Shown here: in pieces, positions 31,171-40,506 of the stretch | How positions within the stretch are numbered: position 1 is the stretch's first letter | How the letters are laid out: the number at the start of each line of letters is the position of its first letter | Assembly (NCBI GenBank): GCA_009840545.1 | Contig: VXNM01000009.1 | Location: forward strand, 126,559 to 190,558 | Reading direction: 5' to 3' | DNA: 64,000 bases | Origin: Gammaproteobacteria bacterium | GTDB lineage: Bacteria > Pseudomonadota > Gammaproteobacteria > Pseudomonadales > Azotimanducaceae | Position numbers and translations under genes: made by a program | Notes under the pieces: generated by a model | The model's input: only the letters and a program-made list of their open reading frames with translations | Told to the model about the DNA's origin: nothing | Database searches by the model: none

Positions 31171-32194
31171 ATGGACTGCCTTCTCACCGCTAAGAGTTCT
31201 CGCTTTCAAGTGAGACATCTCATTCGGACATCAATCGTGGTCTTGGTTCTAACCCAATTGTCAGGTTGCTTGACAATTCTGAAGACATCCCAAGCTGAAG
31301 CCAAGATTACGCACCATCTCGACAATCTAGTAGTCATGGAAACTTCAAGGTCACTGACAAAGTACGACAAAATGCTGAACTTCGAGATATGCAAGACCTT
31401 CTACAAGAACTATCGAGATGTGTTCGATGTACTTCTCATCATTTCAAACGTACCAAGGGACAAATTCGAAGATGGTGAGGTTGGCTACTACGGCAAGATG
31501 TCATTAGTTCGTAACGATGAACTCGGTACAGGCGTAGGGATTTTTGATTACGGAGATTGGTACTACTCTGAAGAAGCCCTTCGCGGCGTCATGCATCTTC
31601 CATCTAGGAACTTCCTCGGTAGTGGACCTACCTTGCATGAGTTCATGCATCTGTGGGTATTGGATAGACAAGTCATTCCCACAGTTATAGAAGGACACTG
31701 GGGTTTTGGCTGCGTCCATGGCCAACTAGGTGGGATTGACTTGAAGAATCTTGTCGAGCTAGGAGAGGACAGATTCGCAGCGGGCCTTTTTGGTCTCAAT
31801 GCAAACTTTGGGAATTCATTGCCCTATGCTCCTCTCGAACTCAATTTAGCTGGTTGGATAACCGAAGGATATTTGGGTTGCTGAGGATGGAGAGTATCAA
31901 TTTGAGATCGATCCCGACGATCCCAGTGTCATAAGACGGCAGAGGGGACCCGATGGGTTTCCAGTCTTCAAGGCAGCACGAACCTCGACGTGAAGTATTG
32001 ATCAAATTGTCGATGTTCTTGGAGAAACGGTACCAGGTGTTGATGATTCACAGAAAGAGTTTCGAGGAGCAACTGTATTAGTCGGAAACTCAGAATTTCC
32101 TGTCACTCAAGAAGATATACAGGTTGTTAGTGATGAAGTGCTCATATTTTCCGTGAAAGCTAGTCTACGAGAAGTACTTGACGTGAGTACGTAA
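31171..32194 (+). pseudogene. Broken lipoprotein gene with metallopeptidase-like HEFMH motif
   Basis: The first reading frame (31171-31884, 237 codons) has a lipoprotein signal (hydrophobic stretch then LSGC) and a zinc-peptidase-like HEFMHLWV, then GHWGFGCVHGQLGG. It stops just after PYAPLELNLAGWITEG. The homologous continuation resumes one frame over: an extra G near 31868 restores a reading EDIWVAEDGEYQFEIDPDD. That frame runs to 32194 apart from one TGA at 31991-31993, where related proteins have an aromatic residue. The restored protein would end after SVKASLREVLDVST. Proteins with this HExxH, LGG and PYAPxELxLAG pattern occur in marine bacteria without known function. Two lesions make it a pseudogene, unless they are assembly errors. 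Confidence 0.7.
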
Positions 32195-32248
32195 AACTTT
32201 TGGGAAGGCAAGCAAAATTTACACCAATTGAACAACCGAGCCTAACAT

Positions 32249-34549
32249 TCAGTTGTTGTAATCGACAACGCTACTAACTCCCATAATTTGGTGTTGAATG
32301 GTAAATCTTAGGGTTTTGTTCTTTGGTATAACGTGCTGTTCGAAGGACTTAGGAATTGGCAGAAATACCATGCTCTTTAATACCAGAGGGCTATGATCAA
32401 GAGTGCGCGTACCCACGCGGTCATGTCCAATCTCACCCAACAGCTCCTCAAATTGAATATCGTAATACACTACCGACTGTCCATGGCTATAAAAGAGATA
32501 TCCTGCTCGGTGTCCACCCCAAGAAAAATCAGTTGCAGGCTTTCGTTCAAGAAAAATACGTCGATATAGAACGTGGGCGTCGCTAGTAAGTGCAAGGTAG
32601 TAACGGGCCAACCCGATCTCGGCCTGAATTTCTGTCGCATCCAGCAATTTCGCGTTTACTTCAGTCTCGAGAAAACGCAGCTCCAACTCATTCCGAATGG
32701 ATTGGACAGACATTCCGCTGGCCTGTTGAACCGCTTCGTTAACCTGCTGAGTAACTGACACAACATCGTTCCGGCCTATAGAAGTTGGTCTTGGTATTCC
32801 CGATCTGCGCGCTCCAAATACGGCTGCAACGTGTTCTGGAGCCATGTTTGTAAATGCAGCCAGTTGTCGAATTCTGCTAATGTCCCTAGGATCAATCTCA
32901 AAGTGCTCGACGGTTGACTGGAGTTTTCTCAGCAATGCGTCAAAATCTCGTTTTCTCAACTCGGGGAAAGAATTCTCAAGGTGGGGCAACACGAAATCTC
33001 GGATAAAAATATCGAAAACAGAGTCAAACGAGAGCGAGTCAGTTAGCTCTATTAGTCGTTTGATTTGAGCGTGCCTAAAGTCTACAAAGAGTATCTTTTC
33101 TCCTCCCTTTTTTCTTGGGATCCAAAGCATGGCCCCGTGCGTCAATTCTCCCGCTTTAACTTGCAATCCGTCAATCAAAAACTGGGTCCGCAACCTCGAT
33201 TGAAGTTGAAACTGCAATACTGATTGAGAAAAGCTCAACTTCTCCACTATTCGAACACAGGTTACGCTGTCTTCGAGCGGCTGGGCGTTGCAGTAATTTT
33301 CCAAGTATGTTCGCTCAACTCTTTGCCGATGCCCGTCTCTTGAGAGTAGAGCAACAATTTTTTGTCTTTCTGCATACGCTTGCATGATTGCCTGATCATG
33401 GCCATCTCGAGCATAGTAGATCTTGTCTATTGGAAAGCCGCGCAAGGAGCTCAATGGTCTTCTCGCACCCCCGTGTACGCGAACGGTAGCAGGACCAGCA
33501 AGATCGCAAAAACCTGTCCTTGTCATGTAACGGTAGAAAGAAGAAAACCGATCAGCCAATCCCTCGGTAACTGAAATGTGATCCGCCAATCCTCTTTCAA
33601 CACCTGCTAGGAGACTTTGCACGAGCTCTCGGCTTGCGTCAGTTACTGCTTCACGACCGGCTGTTGGCCTAAGCATGGCGCTATCTACAACGCCGCCAAT
33701 GCCGAAAACCGAAGTGACAGGAACATTTGCAAGCATGAAACCATGCTGATAGGCAGCGACAGTTTCTGAATTTGTTTCGAAAACGGCCCTTAAATCGACT
33801 TCCTTTCCATCCCACTGTAACTTCTCGACTTCTATCTGTGCCTGGCCGTTTTGAAGTGCACGTACGAACATAGTGACAGTCGCTGAACCGCTAGTAGACA
33901 CACGCTCGCACCCATCTTCCTTCTTTACAGTAGGAAATTCCTCTTGCTGTATACGTGTTCCATTGACTAATACGGGGAGATCCAGAAATCGAACAATGGG
34001 TTGCAGATAGTTCAGTACTTCGTTCAAGTTGATGCTTTGCATGAGCCTGCCCGTCACCGTCGTTCCGAAGTGATGATCCGCTGGTCCATTGTCATAGAAA
34101 ACACAATCTCTTGAGGCCGATAGGTTTTGGCGTTCCGCATAGCTCACAACAACGTCGTTCACATCTCTAGTTCGCGATGTCACTTCTAGTCGAGTGCAAA
34201 TGCCAAAATTAGCCATTCCCCCGATTCCAAAAGTCCCAACAACTCCAGCTGCCTTGGCCTCTGAGGTGTGCTTCCCGCTCTTGCCAATACTCCAGTAGTA
34301 ACTCACAAGATCTTCTTTGGTCATACCGATTCCCGTATCAGTAATTGAAAGTCGATCCTCATTCAAGGTTATGGAAATCTCATGGTTTTGCGATTCTATG
34401 AGTTCGCGGTATTGCTGCATGCGGATGGCATCGAAAGCGTTCTGTACGTTTTCCCTCAAAAAAGCAAATGGTGATGTGTAAATGGCACGAGCCAGAATTG
34501 GGAGAATCAGCTCCAGATCCACATCAATGGCGTGAGACTGTTTAGTCAC
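32249..34549 (-). CDS. Hsp90-like GHKL ATPase of a putative immune/conflict operon
   Basis: 766 residues. The N-terminal 200 form a Hsp90/MutL-type ATPase: N-box LRENVQNAFDAI (E33, N37, D40), DTGIGM (D71, G73, G75), SIGKSGKH in the lid, and GTFGIGGMANFGI (105-117). This parallels HtpG but the rest does not: no Hsp90 middle or C-terminal domain is recognisable in residues 250-766, which look mixed alpha/beta with charged helices. The GTG start at 34549 lies inside the stop of the upstream nucleosidase gene (8-nt overlap), preceded by TAGGA, so expression is coupled. Stand-alone Hsp90-like ATPases next to effector enzymes are described in bacterial conflict systems; a regulatory or sensor role here is inferred. 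Confidence 0.8.
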   Translation of the reverse strand: MTKQSHAIDVDLELILPILARAIYTSPFAFLRENVQNAFDAIRMQQYRELIESQNHEISITLNEDRLSITDTGIGMTKEDLVSYYWSIGKSGKHTSEAKAAGVVGTFGIGGMANFGICTRLEVTSRTRDVNDVVVSYAERQNLSASRDCVFYDNGPADHHFGTTVTGRLMQSINLNEVLNYLQPIVRFLDLPVLVNGTRIQQEEFPTVKKEDGCERVSTSGSATVTMFVRALQNGQAQIEVEKLQWDGKEVDLRAVFETNSETVAAYQHGFMLANVPVTSVFGIGGVVDSAMLRPTAGREAVTDASRELVQSLLAGVERGLADHISVTEGLADRFSSFYRYMTRTGFCDLAGPATVRVHGGARRPLSSLRGFPIDKIYYARDGHDQAIMQAYAERQKIVALLSRDGHRQRVERTYLENYCNAQPLEDSVTCVRIVEKLSFSQSVLQFQLQSRLRTQFLIDGLQVKAGELTHGAMLWIPRKKGGEKILFVDFRHAQIKRLIELTDSLSFDSVFDIFIRDFVLPHLENSFPELRKRDFDALLRKLQSTVEHFEIDPRDISRIRQLAAFTNMAPEHVAAVFGARRSGIPRPTSIGRNDVVSVTQQVNEAVQQASGMSVQSIRNELELRFLETEVNAKLLDATEIQAEIGLARYYLALTSDAHVLYRRIFLERKPATDFSWGGHRAGYLFYSHGQSVVYYDIQFEELLGEIGHDRVGTRTLDHSPLVLKSMVFLPIPKSFEQHVIPKNKTLRFTIQHQIMGVSSVVDYNN

Positions 34550-36134
34550 TTCTAGTCCTATCCGTTTCGCGAAGTTCAGTGAATTGTCTAATCAATTGTT
34601 GACTAAAGAGCTTAGCTGCCGCGTCTTCGTGCTTTAGCACATAGACCTGAAGCGAATCTGCTGCTGCGTGGAAATCACTCAAGTAGGCGTGGGCAAGACA
34701 CAATGCTTCTAATTCTTCGCGTGCCAGCCGCTCCGAATCCAGGTCCTGAAGGGTATTGACTATTGTTTTCCAATTTCGAGAGTCAAAAAGTGCTGTGATA
34801 TACCTTTGGCGAAATCGAATGTCTTCCTTCCAGTGGTTCTTGAGATATTCCACTACTGCTTCGACACCCACATCCTCTTCCAGACGATTGGTCTCCTCTA
34901 TTACTAAAGAGACCTGCTCGTCCGAGGTCGGGCAAACGATTTCTCTAACCACATGGTCGAAATCGCTTAGGAGCAAATCTGCTTTGGTTGAGCAGACTTG
35001 GTGCCGATACTCGTCGATTAGCGTTTGGAATCTTGCCGCAACACGTGGAAGGTCATTTGTAGCTAGACAACTTTCTTTAAGCTCGATCGAAGAAATGATT
35101 AACTCGTCGATTTTTGAATCCAAAAGTCGAAGCCGGCTCACATCTAACGGAACCAATGTTCCGGTTTCTGCTATGAAAGGTCCATGAGAATACAACCCAA
35201 ACGCGACACCAACGAGCCACGCTGCTCCGGTTGTGGATTCCACCAGCTCTATGAGTTTTCTCGTAATACTGTTTTCGTTCACCGACGTTTCAATAGAGCA
35301 GAGCCCACATGCAGCGCGAAAATGGGACCATGAAAACAGCGATTTCAATAGACCCAATGCGTTTCGGAAAGCGAAGCGACGCCATACACCGTCAAAGTCG
35401 TCTAGACTCTTCTTTTCTTCATCACCACGATCCGATACACCACGTACGACGAGCCATGGCACTGGTTGAACTCTTTCACTTGCAGTATACGCAACTCCTG
35501 CGGATTCCATATCGATTGCAATGAACTTGCGGTTTATTCGCCGAATCTCCCGCAAAAAAGCGCTAGAGGCCGCAACTGTGTTTCCAGAAGCTATTGGCCC
35601 GAGGTGCAATTTCGTTGGTGTTGAGCACAGGTTGGCCTTATTCGGTACATGAATCGTGCTATAGTCGTCGGTTACAAGCGATTGCCAGTTGGTGTAGCCA
35701 ATGGAACACGAGAATTGAAAATGTCTAATGCATTCCTTGATCGCAAATTCAAGAGGCCAGTGGCGACCCGAATACTGAACTTCGTATCCGTTCGATGTAG
35801 ATTGTGCTTTTGAACTTGCCTGAAACTCGTTTACTTCATCAGCAACTACAACGTCTCCAATCCCTACATCACTACCAATTGCTCCAGCTATCCCCACAAG
35901 AACAAGAACTCTGACCTCGGCAAATGTCAACAGCCGATTCGCCATACTCATCGCAGGGGACGTGCCCATTTGGCCAGCCAAACAACATACTGCCGACAAG
36001 CCAACTAGCTCCGTATGGTAAAAATAGGTACCTTCGAATCGAATTGACTCCCATTTGTTTTGCATTTCCTTTAAATAGCCCAGTTCCTCTGGCAAAGCAG
36101 CAATAATTCCAACATCGAAGCACGACTTAGTCAC
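34542..36134 (-). CDS. Nucleoside phosphorylase-superfamily nucleosidase with helical C-terminal region (putative effector)
   Basis: 530 residues. Residues about 5-268 are an MTA/SAH nucleosidase-like domain (PNP_UDP superfamily) with the expected catalytic residues: Glu in ALPEEL (16-17), Glu210 in AIDMESAGVAYT and Asp235 in VVRGVSDRGDE, plus the glycine-rich VLVGIAGAIG loop. Residues about 280-530 are helical; the last 110 look TPR-like (LARAELE-type helices, AHAYLSDFHAAADSLQ). Ordinary MTA/SAH nucleosidases are about 230 residues and lack this part. The same fold is used by ATP-cleaving effectors of phage defence (in CBASS, Detocs and NLR-like systems). The gene is first in a two-gene unit with the Hsp90-like ATPase. 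GTG start at 36134. Defence role inferred. Confidence 0.8.
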   Translation of the reverse strand: MTKSCFDVGIIAALPEELGYLKEMQNKWESIRFEGTYFYHTELVGLSAVCCLAGQMGTSPAMSMANRLLTFAEVRVLVLVGIAGAIGSDVGIGDVVVADEVNEFQASSKAQSTSNGYEVQYSGRHWPLEFAIKECIRHFQFSCSIGYTNWQSLVTDDYSTIHVPNKANLCSTPTKLHLGPIASGNTVAASSAFLREIRRINRKFIAIDMESAGVAYTASERVQPVPWLVVRGVSDRGDEEKKSLDDFDGVWRRFAFRNALGLLKSLFSWSHFRAACGLCSIETSVNENSITRKLIELVESTTGAAWLVGVAFGLYSHGPFIAETGTLVPLDVSRLRLLDSKIDELIISSIELKESCLATNDLPRVAARFQTLIDEYRHQVCSTKADLLLSDFDHVVREIVCPTSDEQVSLVIEETNRLEEDVGVEAVVEYLKNHWKEDIRFRQRYITALFDSRNWKTIVNTLQDLDSERLAREELEALCLAHAYLSDFHAAADSLQVYVLKHEDAAAKLFSQQLIRQFTELRETDRTRSD

Positions 36135-36805
36135 TCGTCTGCTCTGCTACAAATTGGTGGAATCTGTGGACTGGCTGTATATGGACCTGCAGAGCTGTTA
36201 GTTGCCGGCGGCATCCCGTGCGTTTCATGTCCGGATTTTACAACCTGCTCCCTTGGGAATGTCCAAGTCTAAAATGTGCGAGTTTGGAACAGGTTGCGAA
36301 GTATGCAGTTTAATGTCCAGTTGGGATAGATTAAAAGCTACTATTGTGTGACGCTATCGCGTGCACGGGACGACTCAACATGCGGGCTCGCGAGAAGCGG
36401 CAGACTATAGGTCAGTGTTGTGGAGGCTGTAAGACGCGAGTATTGGGCAATCACCCGACTATGTTGGCTCCAGGAGAGTTGTGTAGGTAGAAGGCACTGA
36501 ATGAGGATGTATATGCTTCGGGAGAGGAACAAGTAACTCCTAAGATTTGCGTGCCCCATCACCTTGACGCAGATAGCAGATCTATGAACAGCCTGACTAT
36601 GTATGTCTAGATAAAGCAATTTCAATATCGAGCTTGAAACCAAATTAAATTGAACTCCTAAAGTTGATTGTACGAGGCAGATTTAGTTGAGAAACTCTAT
36701 CACTGAACATATTGCACAAATGTTTGCAAAACCTTCGTAGCAGTTGCTGAATTTTAGATTGGAGTGCATTGTGGTGCTCTCTACTACTGAGCAAAGGAAT
36801 ACCTC
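36135..36805. other. 671-bp intergenic stretch, no gene recognised
   Basis: Separates the nucleosidase operon (minus) from the methylase operon (plus), so it must hold two divergent promoters. A 100-codon open frame at 36341-36643 (minus) has no family resemblance or ribosome site. I see no repeats or RNA-gene shape. The long non-coding stretch fits the boundary between two independently acquired cassettes. Confidence 0.5.
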
Positions 36806-37858
36806 GTGGCATTAAACAAGAAACTCAATTTAGCGAAACAAAGCAAGAACGACGAGTTCTACACGCAGTTAGCAGATATTGAAAACGAACTGCGCCACTA
36901 CAAGTCCCACTTCAAAGGCAAGACAGTCTATTGCAACTGTGACGATCCACGAGCAAGCAACTTCTTCCACTACTTTAGTCACAGCTTTGAACATCTAGGC
37001 CTGAATAAGCTCGTCACTACTTGCTACAAAAATCAAAACCCCGATCTGTTTTCGCTACATGATGCCGAACGTGCGATTATGCTGGAATATGATGGATTTC
37101 GTGCTGGTGAACGCGTTCCCAACATTCAAGACATTGGCATTAGAGAACTAGAGAGTGACGGCGACTTTCGCAACCAAGAATGCATTGAAATACTGAAAAA
37201 GGCGGACATCGTTGTCACGAATCCACCATTTTCTTTGTTTAGGGAATATATTGCCCAGCTCATGGAATTTGACAAGAAGTTCGTAGTCATTGGCCATCAG
37301 AACGCGATTAAGTACAAGGAAGTTTTCCCTTTGATAATGGAGAATAAAGTATGGTTAGGATTTGGATTCAAAGGTGGAGCTGGTCACTTTATAAGCCATT
37401 ACGATGACTATGCGACAGCTTCCGATCGAAAGGAAGGTATGATCAGGGTTTCTGGCGTGGTTTGGTTTACTAACCTCGACATCAAGAAACGCCACGAGAG
37501 GTTGATTCTCTATAGGAAATATTCACCTGAAAGCTATCCAACATATGAGAACTATGACGCTATCAATGTCGATCAAACAAAACATATTCCTGCTGACTAC
37601 AGCGGTGTCATGGGCGTGCCGATTACGTTTATGGATAAGTACAATCCAGATCAGTTTGAATTACTTGGCATTGGGATTGCGGGATTGGGTCTAGCGGCTG
37701 GTGTACGGCCTTACAAACCGGAGCACAAATCCTTTCGGAAATACGTTCAGCGACGCGGCGCCGTAGACGGCGATCTCTATATGATCGTTGATGGAGAAGT
37801 CAAGGTACCGTATTCTCGCATTCTAGTTCGCAATAGGTATCCCATTAGACAACCATGA
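36806..37858 (+). CDS. EcoRI-family adenine-specific DNA methyltransferase
   Basis: 350 residues of the EcoRI methylase family, which uses S-adenosylmethionine to methylate adenine in DNA. The N-terminus KNDEFYTQLADIENELRHYK and YCNCDDPRASNFFHYF are characteristic, and the catalytic motif IV is NPPF (139-142). The start is a GTG at 36806 with AAGGA upstream. Its stop overlaps the next start as ATGA, so it is coupled to a DUF262-HNH nuclease gene, suggesting a restriction-modification-like pair in which this enzyme protects self DNA. The recognition site cannot be read from sequence; GAATTC would be a guess from the family name only. Confidence 0.9.
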   Translation: MALNKKLNLAKQSKNDEFYTQLADIENELRHYKSHFKGKTVYCNCDDPRASNFFHYFSHSFEHLGLNKLVTTCYKNQNPDLFSLHDAERAIMLEYDGFRAGERVPNIQDIGIRELESDGDFRNQECIEILKKADIVVTNPPFSLFREYIAQLMEFDKKFVVIGHQNAIKYKEVFPLIMENKVWLGFGFKGGAGHFISHYDDYATASDRKEGMIRVSGVVWFTNLDIKKRHERLILYRKYSPESYPTYENYDAINVDQTKHIPADYSGVMGVPITFMDKYNPDQFELLGIGIAGLGLAAGVRPYKPEHKSFRKYVQRRGAVDGDLYMIVDGEVKVPYSRILVRNRYPIRQP

Positions 37859-38979
37859 AAACAGAACTAACCAATCGAATGCGCATAAAGCCGAAAAAAA
37901 TCACAATCGGCGAACTTGTAGATGGCTATAACGACGACGGAAGCGACGGCGTCGTCGGTTTTAGCGGCACTCTCGACATTCGACCACCTTATCAGCGCGA
38001 ATTCGTTTACAGTGGCAAACAGCGCGACGACGTAATTCGTTCCGTGTTGGCTGGATTCCCGCTCAACGTGATGTATTGGGCGACACAGCCCAACGGACGT
38101 TTCGAGGTCTTGGACGGACAACAACGAACGATCTCAATAGGCCAATATGTTAATGGGGATTTCTCGATAGAAGGCAAGTACTTCCACAGTCAGCCAGATG
38201 ACGTTCAGGAACACATTAGGGGTTACGAACTCACTATCTATGTATGCGATGGTCCAACCAGCGAAAAACTGAAATGGTTCGAGATCGTCAACATTCCCGG
38301 CGAAGAACTCAAAAAGCAGGAATTGCGAAATGCGGTATATCCCGGCTCTTGGCTGACGGATGCTAAGCGTCATTTCAGCAAACCAGGATGCCCGGCTAAG
38401 GAAATCGGTGATGCATACGTAAAAGGTACTCCAATAAGGCAGGAACTCTTGGAGCTCGCCATCAAGTGGGCCACCGACGGAACAATTGATGATTACATGA
38501 GCCTACATCAACATGACGTCGACGCGACTGGGCTGTGGTTACATTTCCAAACAGTTATCGAATGGGTAAGCACCACATTCTTTAGGAAAAGGCCAATTAT
38601 GCGAGACGTCGATTGGGGTTCTGTATATGCCAAACACAAGAATGACGACGTGGACCCAGATAAGCTTGAAGAAGATATCAGGCAGTTGTTGAGTTTGCAA
38701 AAACCGGGAGTAGAGAGTGTAATTCGTAAGCCATCGGGTGTCTACCTATATGTTCTTGACGGAGATGAACGTCACCTTAATCTGCGCACTTTCAGCAGGG
38801 CTCAAAAAACTGTAGCCTACGAGAGGCAGGGCGGCAAGTGCGCAGATTGCGGCAAAGTCTTCGAATATGGTCAGATGGAAGGTGACCATATTTTGCCCTG
38901 GAAGGAAGGAGGGTTGACCATAGACGAAAACCTCCAGATGCTTTGTAAGCCATGCAACCAAAGTAAAGGTGCGAATTGA
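37855..38979 (+). CDS. DUF262 protein with C-terminal HNH endonuclease domain
   Basis: 374 residues. The N-terminal DUF262 part shows PPYQREF (44-50) and the nucleotide-binding-type motif DGQQR (87-91), as in GmrS/SspE-like proteins and the ParB/sulfiredoxin fold. The C-terminus (about 322-374) is a zinc-bound HNH nuclease: Cys329/Cys332, GDHILPW with His345, Asn359 in ENLQ and Cys364/Cys367. It therefore combines in one chain what GmrSD-type type IV systems do with DUF262 and DUF1524. Coupled by a 4-nt overlap to an adenine methylase gene. Most likely a restriction nuclease counterpart; its dependence on nucleotides and on methylation state is unknown. Confidence 0.88.
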   Translation: MKTELTNRMRIKPKKITIGELVDGYNDDGSDGVVGFSGTLDIRPPYQREFVYSGKQRDDVIRSVLAGFPLNVMYWATQPNGRFEVLDGQQRTISIGQYVNGDFSIEGKYFHSQPDDVQEHIRGYELTIYVCDGPTSEKLKWFEIVNIPGEELKKQELRNAVYPGSWLTDAKRHFSKPGCPAKEIGDAYVKGTPIRQELLELAIKWATDGTIDDYMSLHQHDVDATGLWLHFQTVIEWVSTTFFRKRPIMRDVDWGSVYAKHKNDDVDPDKLEEDIRQLLSLQKPGVESVIRKPSGVYLYVLDGDERHLNLRTFSRAQKTVAYERQGGKCADCGKVFEYGQMEGDHILPWKEGGLTIDENLQMLCKPCNQSKGAN

Positions 38980-39193
38980 CCAACAACTAGAGTCTCAGGG
39001 GGCAATGTTAGCACCCGGAGAACTCCGATTGCCTCTCCAATGACGCAAGTGAGCCAAACTACACCCACTCGAGACCGACGGTTCTAGAAGTCGTCGTGTA
39101 TACCAACACTTGCAGTCTTCTAATTACTCCATTTTCTTGAATGTGCGTGGATCTTACAATGTCGATTGACCGTCGGTAGTCGTAACAGTTCTC

Positions 39194-40126
39194 GTGGTCA
39201 CATTAACGTCGCCGAAACAACAACCTACAGAGCAACTCAAGGATTGGTATCTTTGCTTTGCTGGATTTACGTCAGCTTTTGTCTCTGACGTATTTGATTC
39301 ATATCTCCAATCTGCAAATTTCGTTGTGGACCCTTGGAACGGAACAGGAACGACGACGGCTATAGCAACGCAAAAGAACATAAGGTCGATGGGAATCGAC
39401 GTAAATCCAGCGCTGTCTATTGTGGCTCGGGCCAGGCAATTGCCAAAATCTTTGGCGCCTGCCTTAATTCCCATAGCAACAGAAATCACTGACATTGCCA
39501 AGCGTACAGTACCAACACAACGCGAATGCGAACCACTATCCGATTGTATGGGACCTACAGCCACCAATGAGATCAGAAAGTTTCAGCGTGCGATTCACAT
39601 GGTAACAGCGACAGATGATAATCTAGAAATAGACCTCTCTATGGGTGACGAGTTGGCGACTTCACGGTTACCTCTACTCACAGCGTTTTTCTACACCGTC
39701 CTCTTCGCAGTGGCTGTCGATTTGCTTCGTCGCTTTCGGGGATCTAATCCGACATGGATTGTGGCTCCAAGCTCTCACCACAGGAGACTCAGGCCAAGTG
39801 CAGCAATAATTCGTGCAAATTTTTTCGAACGGACTGGCTATCTTTGCTCACGATTGCATGTCACGAAGTCTGACCCATCGGAACTAGCGAACATTCGAAT
39901 GGGACGAGCATTGGATATGTTGTCCTATCGACACTCGTTCGACGCTTGCTTGGCATCTCCACCCTACGCCACACGAATCGATTACATCAAGTGTATGCTA
40001 CCTGAGCTCGCAAAACTCGGTTTGAGTGCAAAAGCAATTGCGGATTTACGTCAACACACCACTGGTACGCCCATTGTACGAGGCGTACACACAGTCGATA
40101 GTATAGGGAATTACTGCCTTGAATAA
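39194..40126 (+). CDS. Truncated DNA methyltransferase (probable remnant)
   Basis: 310 codons from a GTG at 39194. An AdoMet-binding motif I (DPWNGTGTTT, residues 46-55) lies near the N-terminus and a motif IV (SPPYATRIDY, 255-264) near the C-terminus. The intervening 200 residues would contain the target-recognition part. In relatives with SPPY-TRIDY about 100-150 more residues follow with a conserved helix and strand region; here only 46 follow, ending GNYCLE. The protein is thus probably cut at its C-terminus and inactive. No continuation is evident in other frames downstream. It lies 214 bp after the DUF262-HNH gene and may be part of the same defence region. Confidence 0.6.
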   Translation: MVTLTSPKQQPTEQLKDWYLCFAGFTSAFVSDVFDSYLQSANFVVDPWNGTGTTTAIATQKNIRSMGIDVNPALSIVARARQLPKSLAPALIPIATEITDIAKRTVPTQRECEPLSDCMGPTATNEIRKFQRAIHMVTATDDNLEIDLSMGDELATSRLPLLTAFFYTVLFAVAVDLLRRFRGSNPTWIVAPSSHHRRLRPSAAIIRANFFERTGYLCSRLHVTKSDPSELANIRMGRALDMLSYRHSFDACLASPPYATRIDYIKCMLPELAKLGLSAKAIADLRQHTTGTPIVRGVHTVDSIGNYCLE

Positions 40127-40506
40127 ACAAGCCCTTTGATTAGCGCAAAATGTCGCGTCAATACCACGGATGAGTCCGATCGAGAGACTAAGAGTCCTCC
40201 TGGACTTCGTGAATAGGCTTCGATAGGCGTCTAGAACGGTCTGTGGCACAGCCAAAACTCGATCCCTCTTCCACATTAGGACAGAAATAACGTCGAGACC
40301 CGTTCAATTGCAAAGGTAGTGTATCTGTTTATTTAAAGCAGTAATTCCCAAACTTTTGGGATGCAACCGGCGGAAGGGCTTGGATCGAGGCAGACGAACT
40401 TCAGGAGTTTCGATTACCCCGGGCACAAGCAGCCCCGTAGCAATCTATCTAGACTATTCTCGGAGTCGACTGGGCTGTGTGTTCCAACTTGCAGACTAAA
40501 GATCAG
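40127..40506. other. Intergenic stretch, nothing recognised
   Basis: 380 bp between the methylase remnant and the 3' end of a minus-strand gene. It contains a perfect 6-bp stem CCCAAACTTTTGGG at 40347-40360 without a T-run, and no gene with resemblance to known families. The first 150 bp could be decayed remains of whatever truncated the methylase, but I cannot identify it. Confidence 0.4.

Noticed and set aside
36341-36643. 100-codon minus-strand open frame in the island spacer
   Set aside because: No ribosome site, no family resemblance and a composition typical of chance frames.
40046-40276. 76-codon minus-strand open frame after the truncated methylase
   Set aside because: It overlaps the methylase end, and no motif is recognised.
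40347-40360. Hairpin CCCAAACTTTTGGG as a terminator
   Set aside because: The stem is only 6 bp with no T-run on either strand and it is not next to a gene end.
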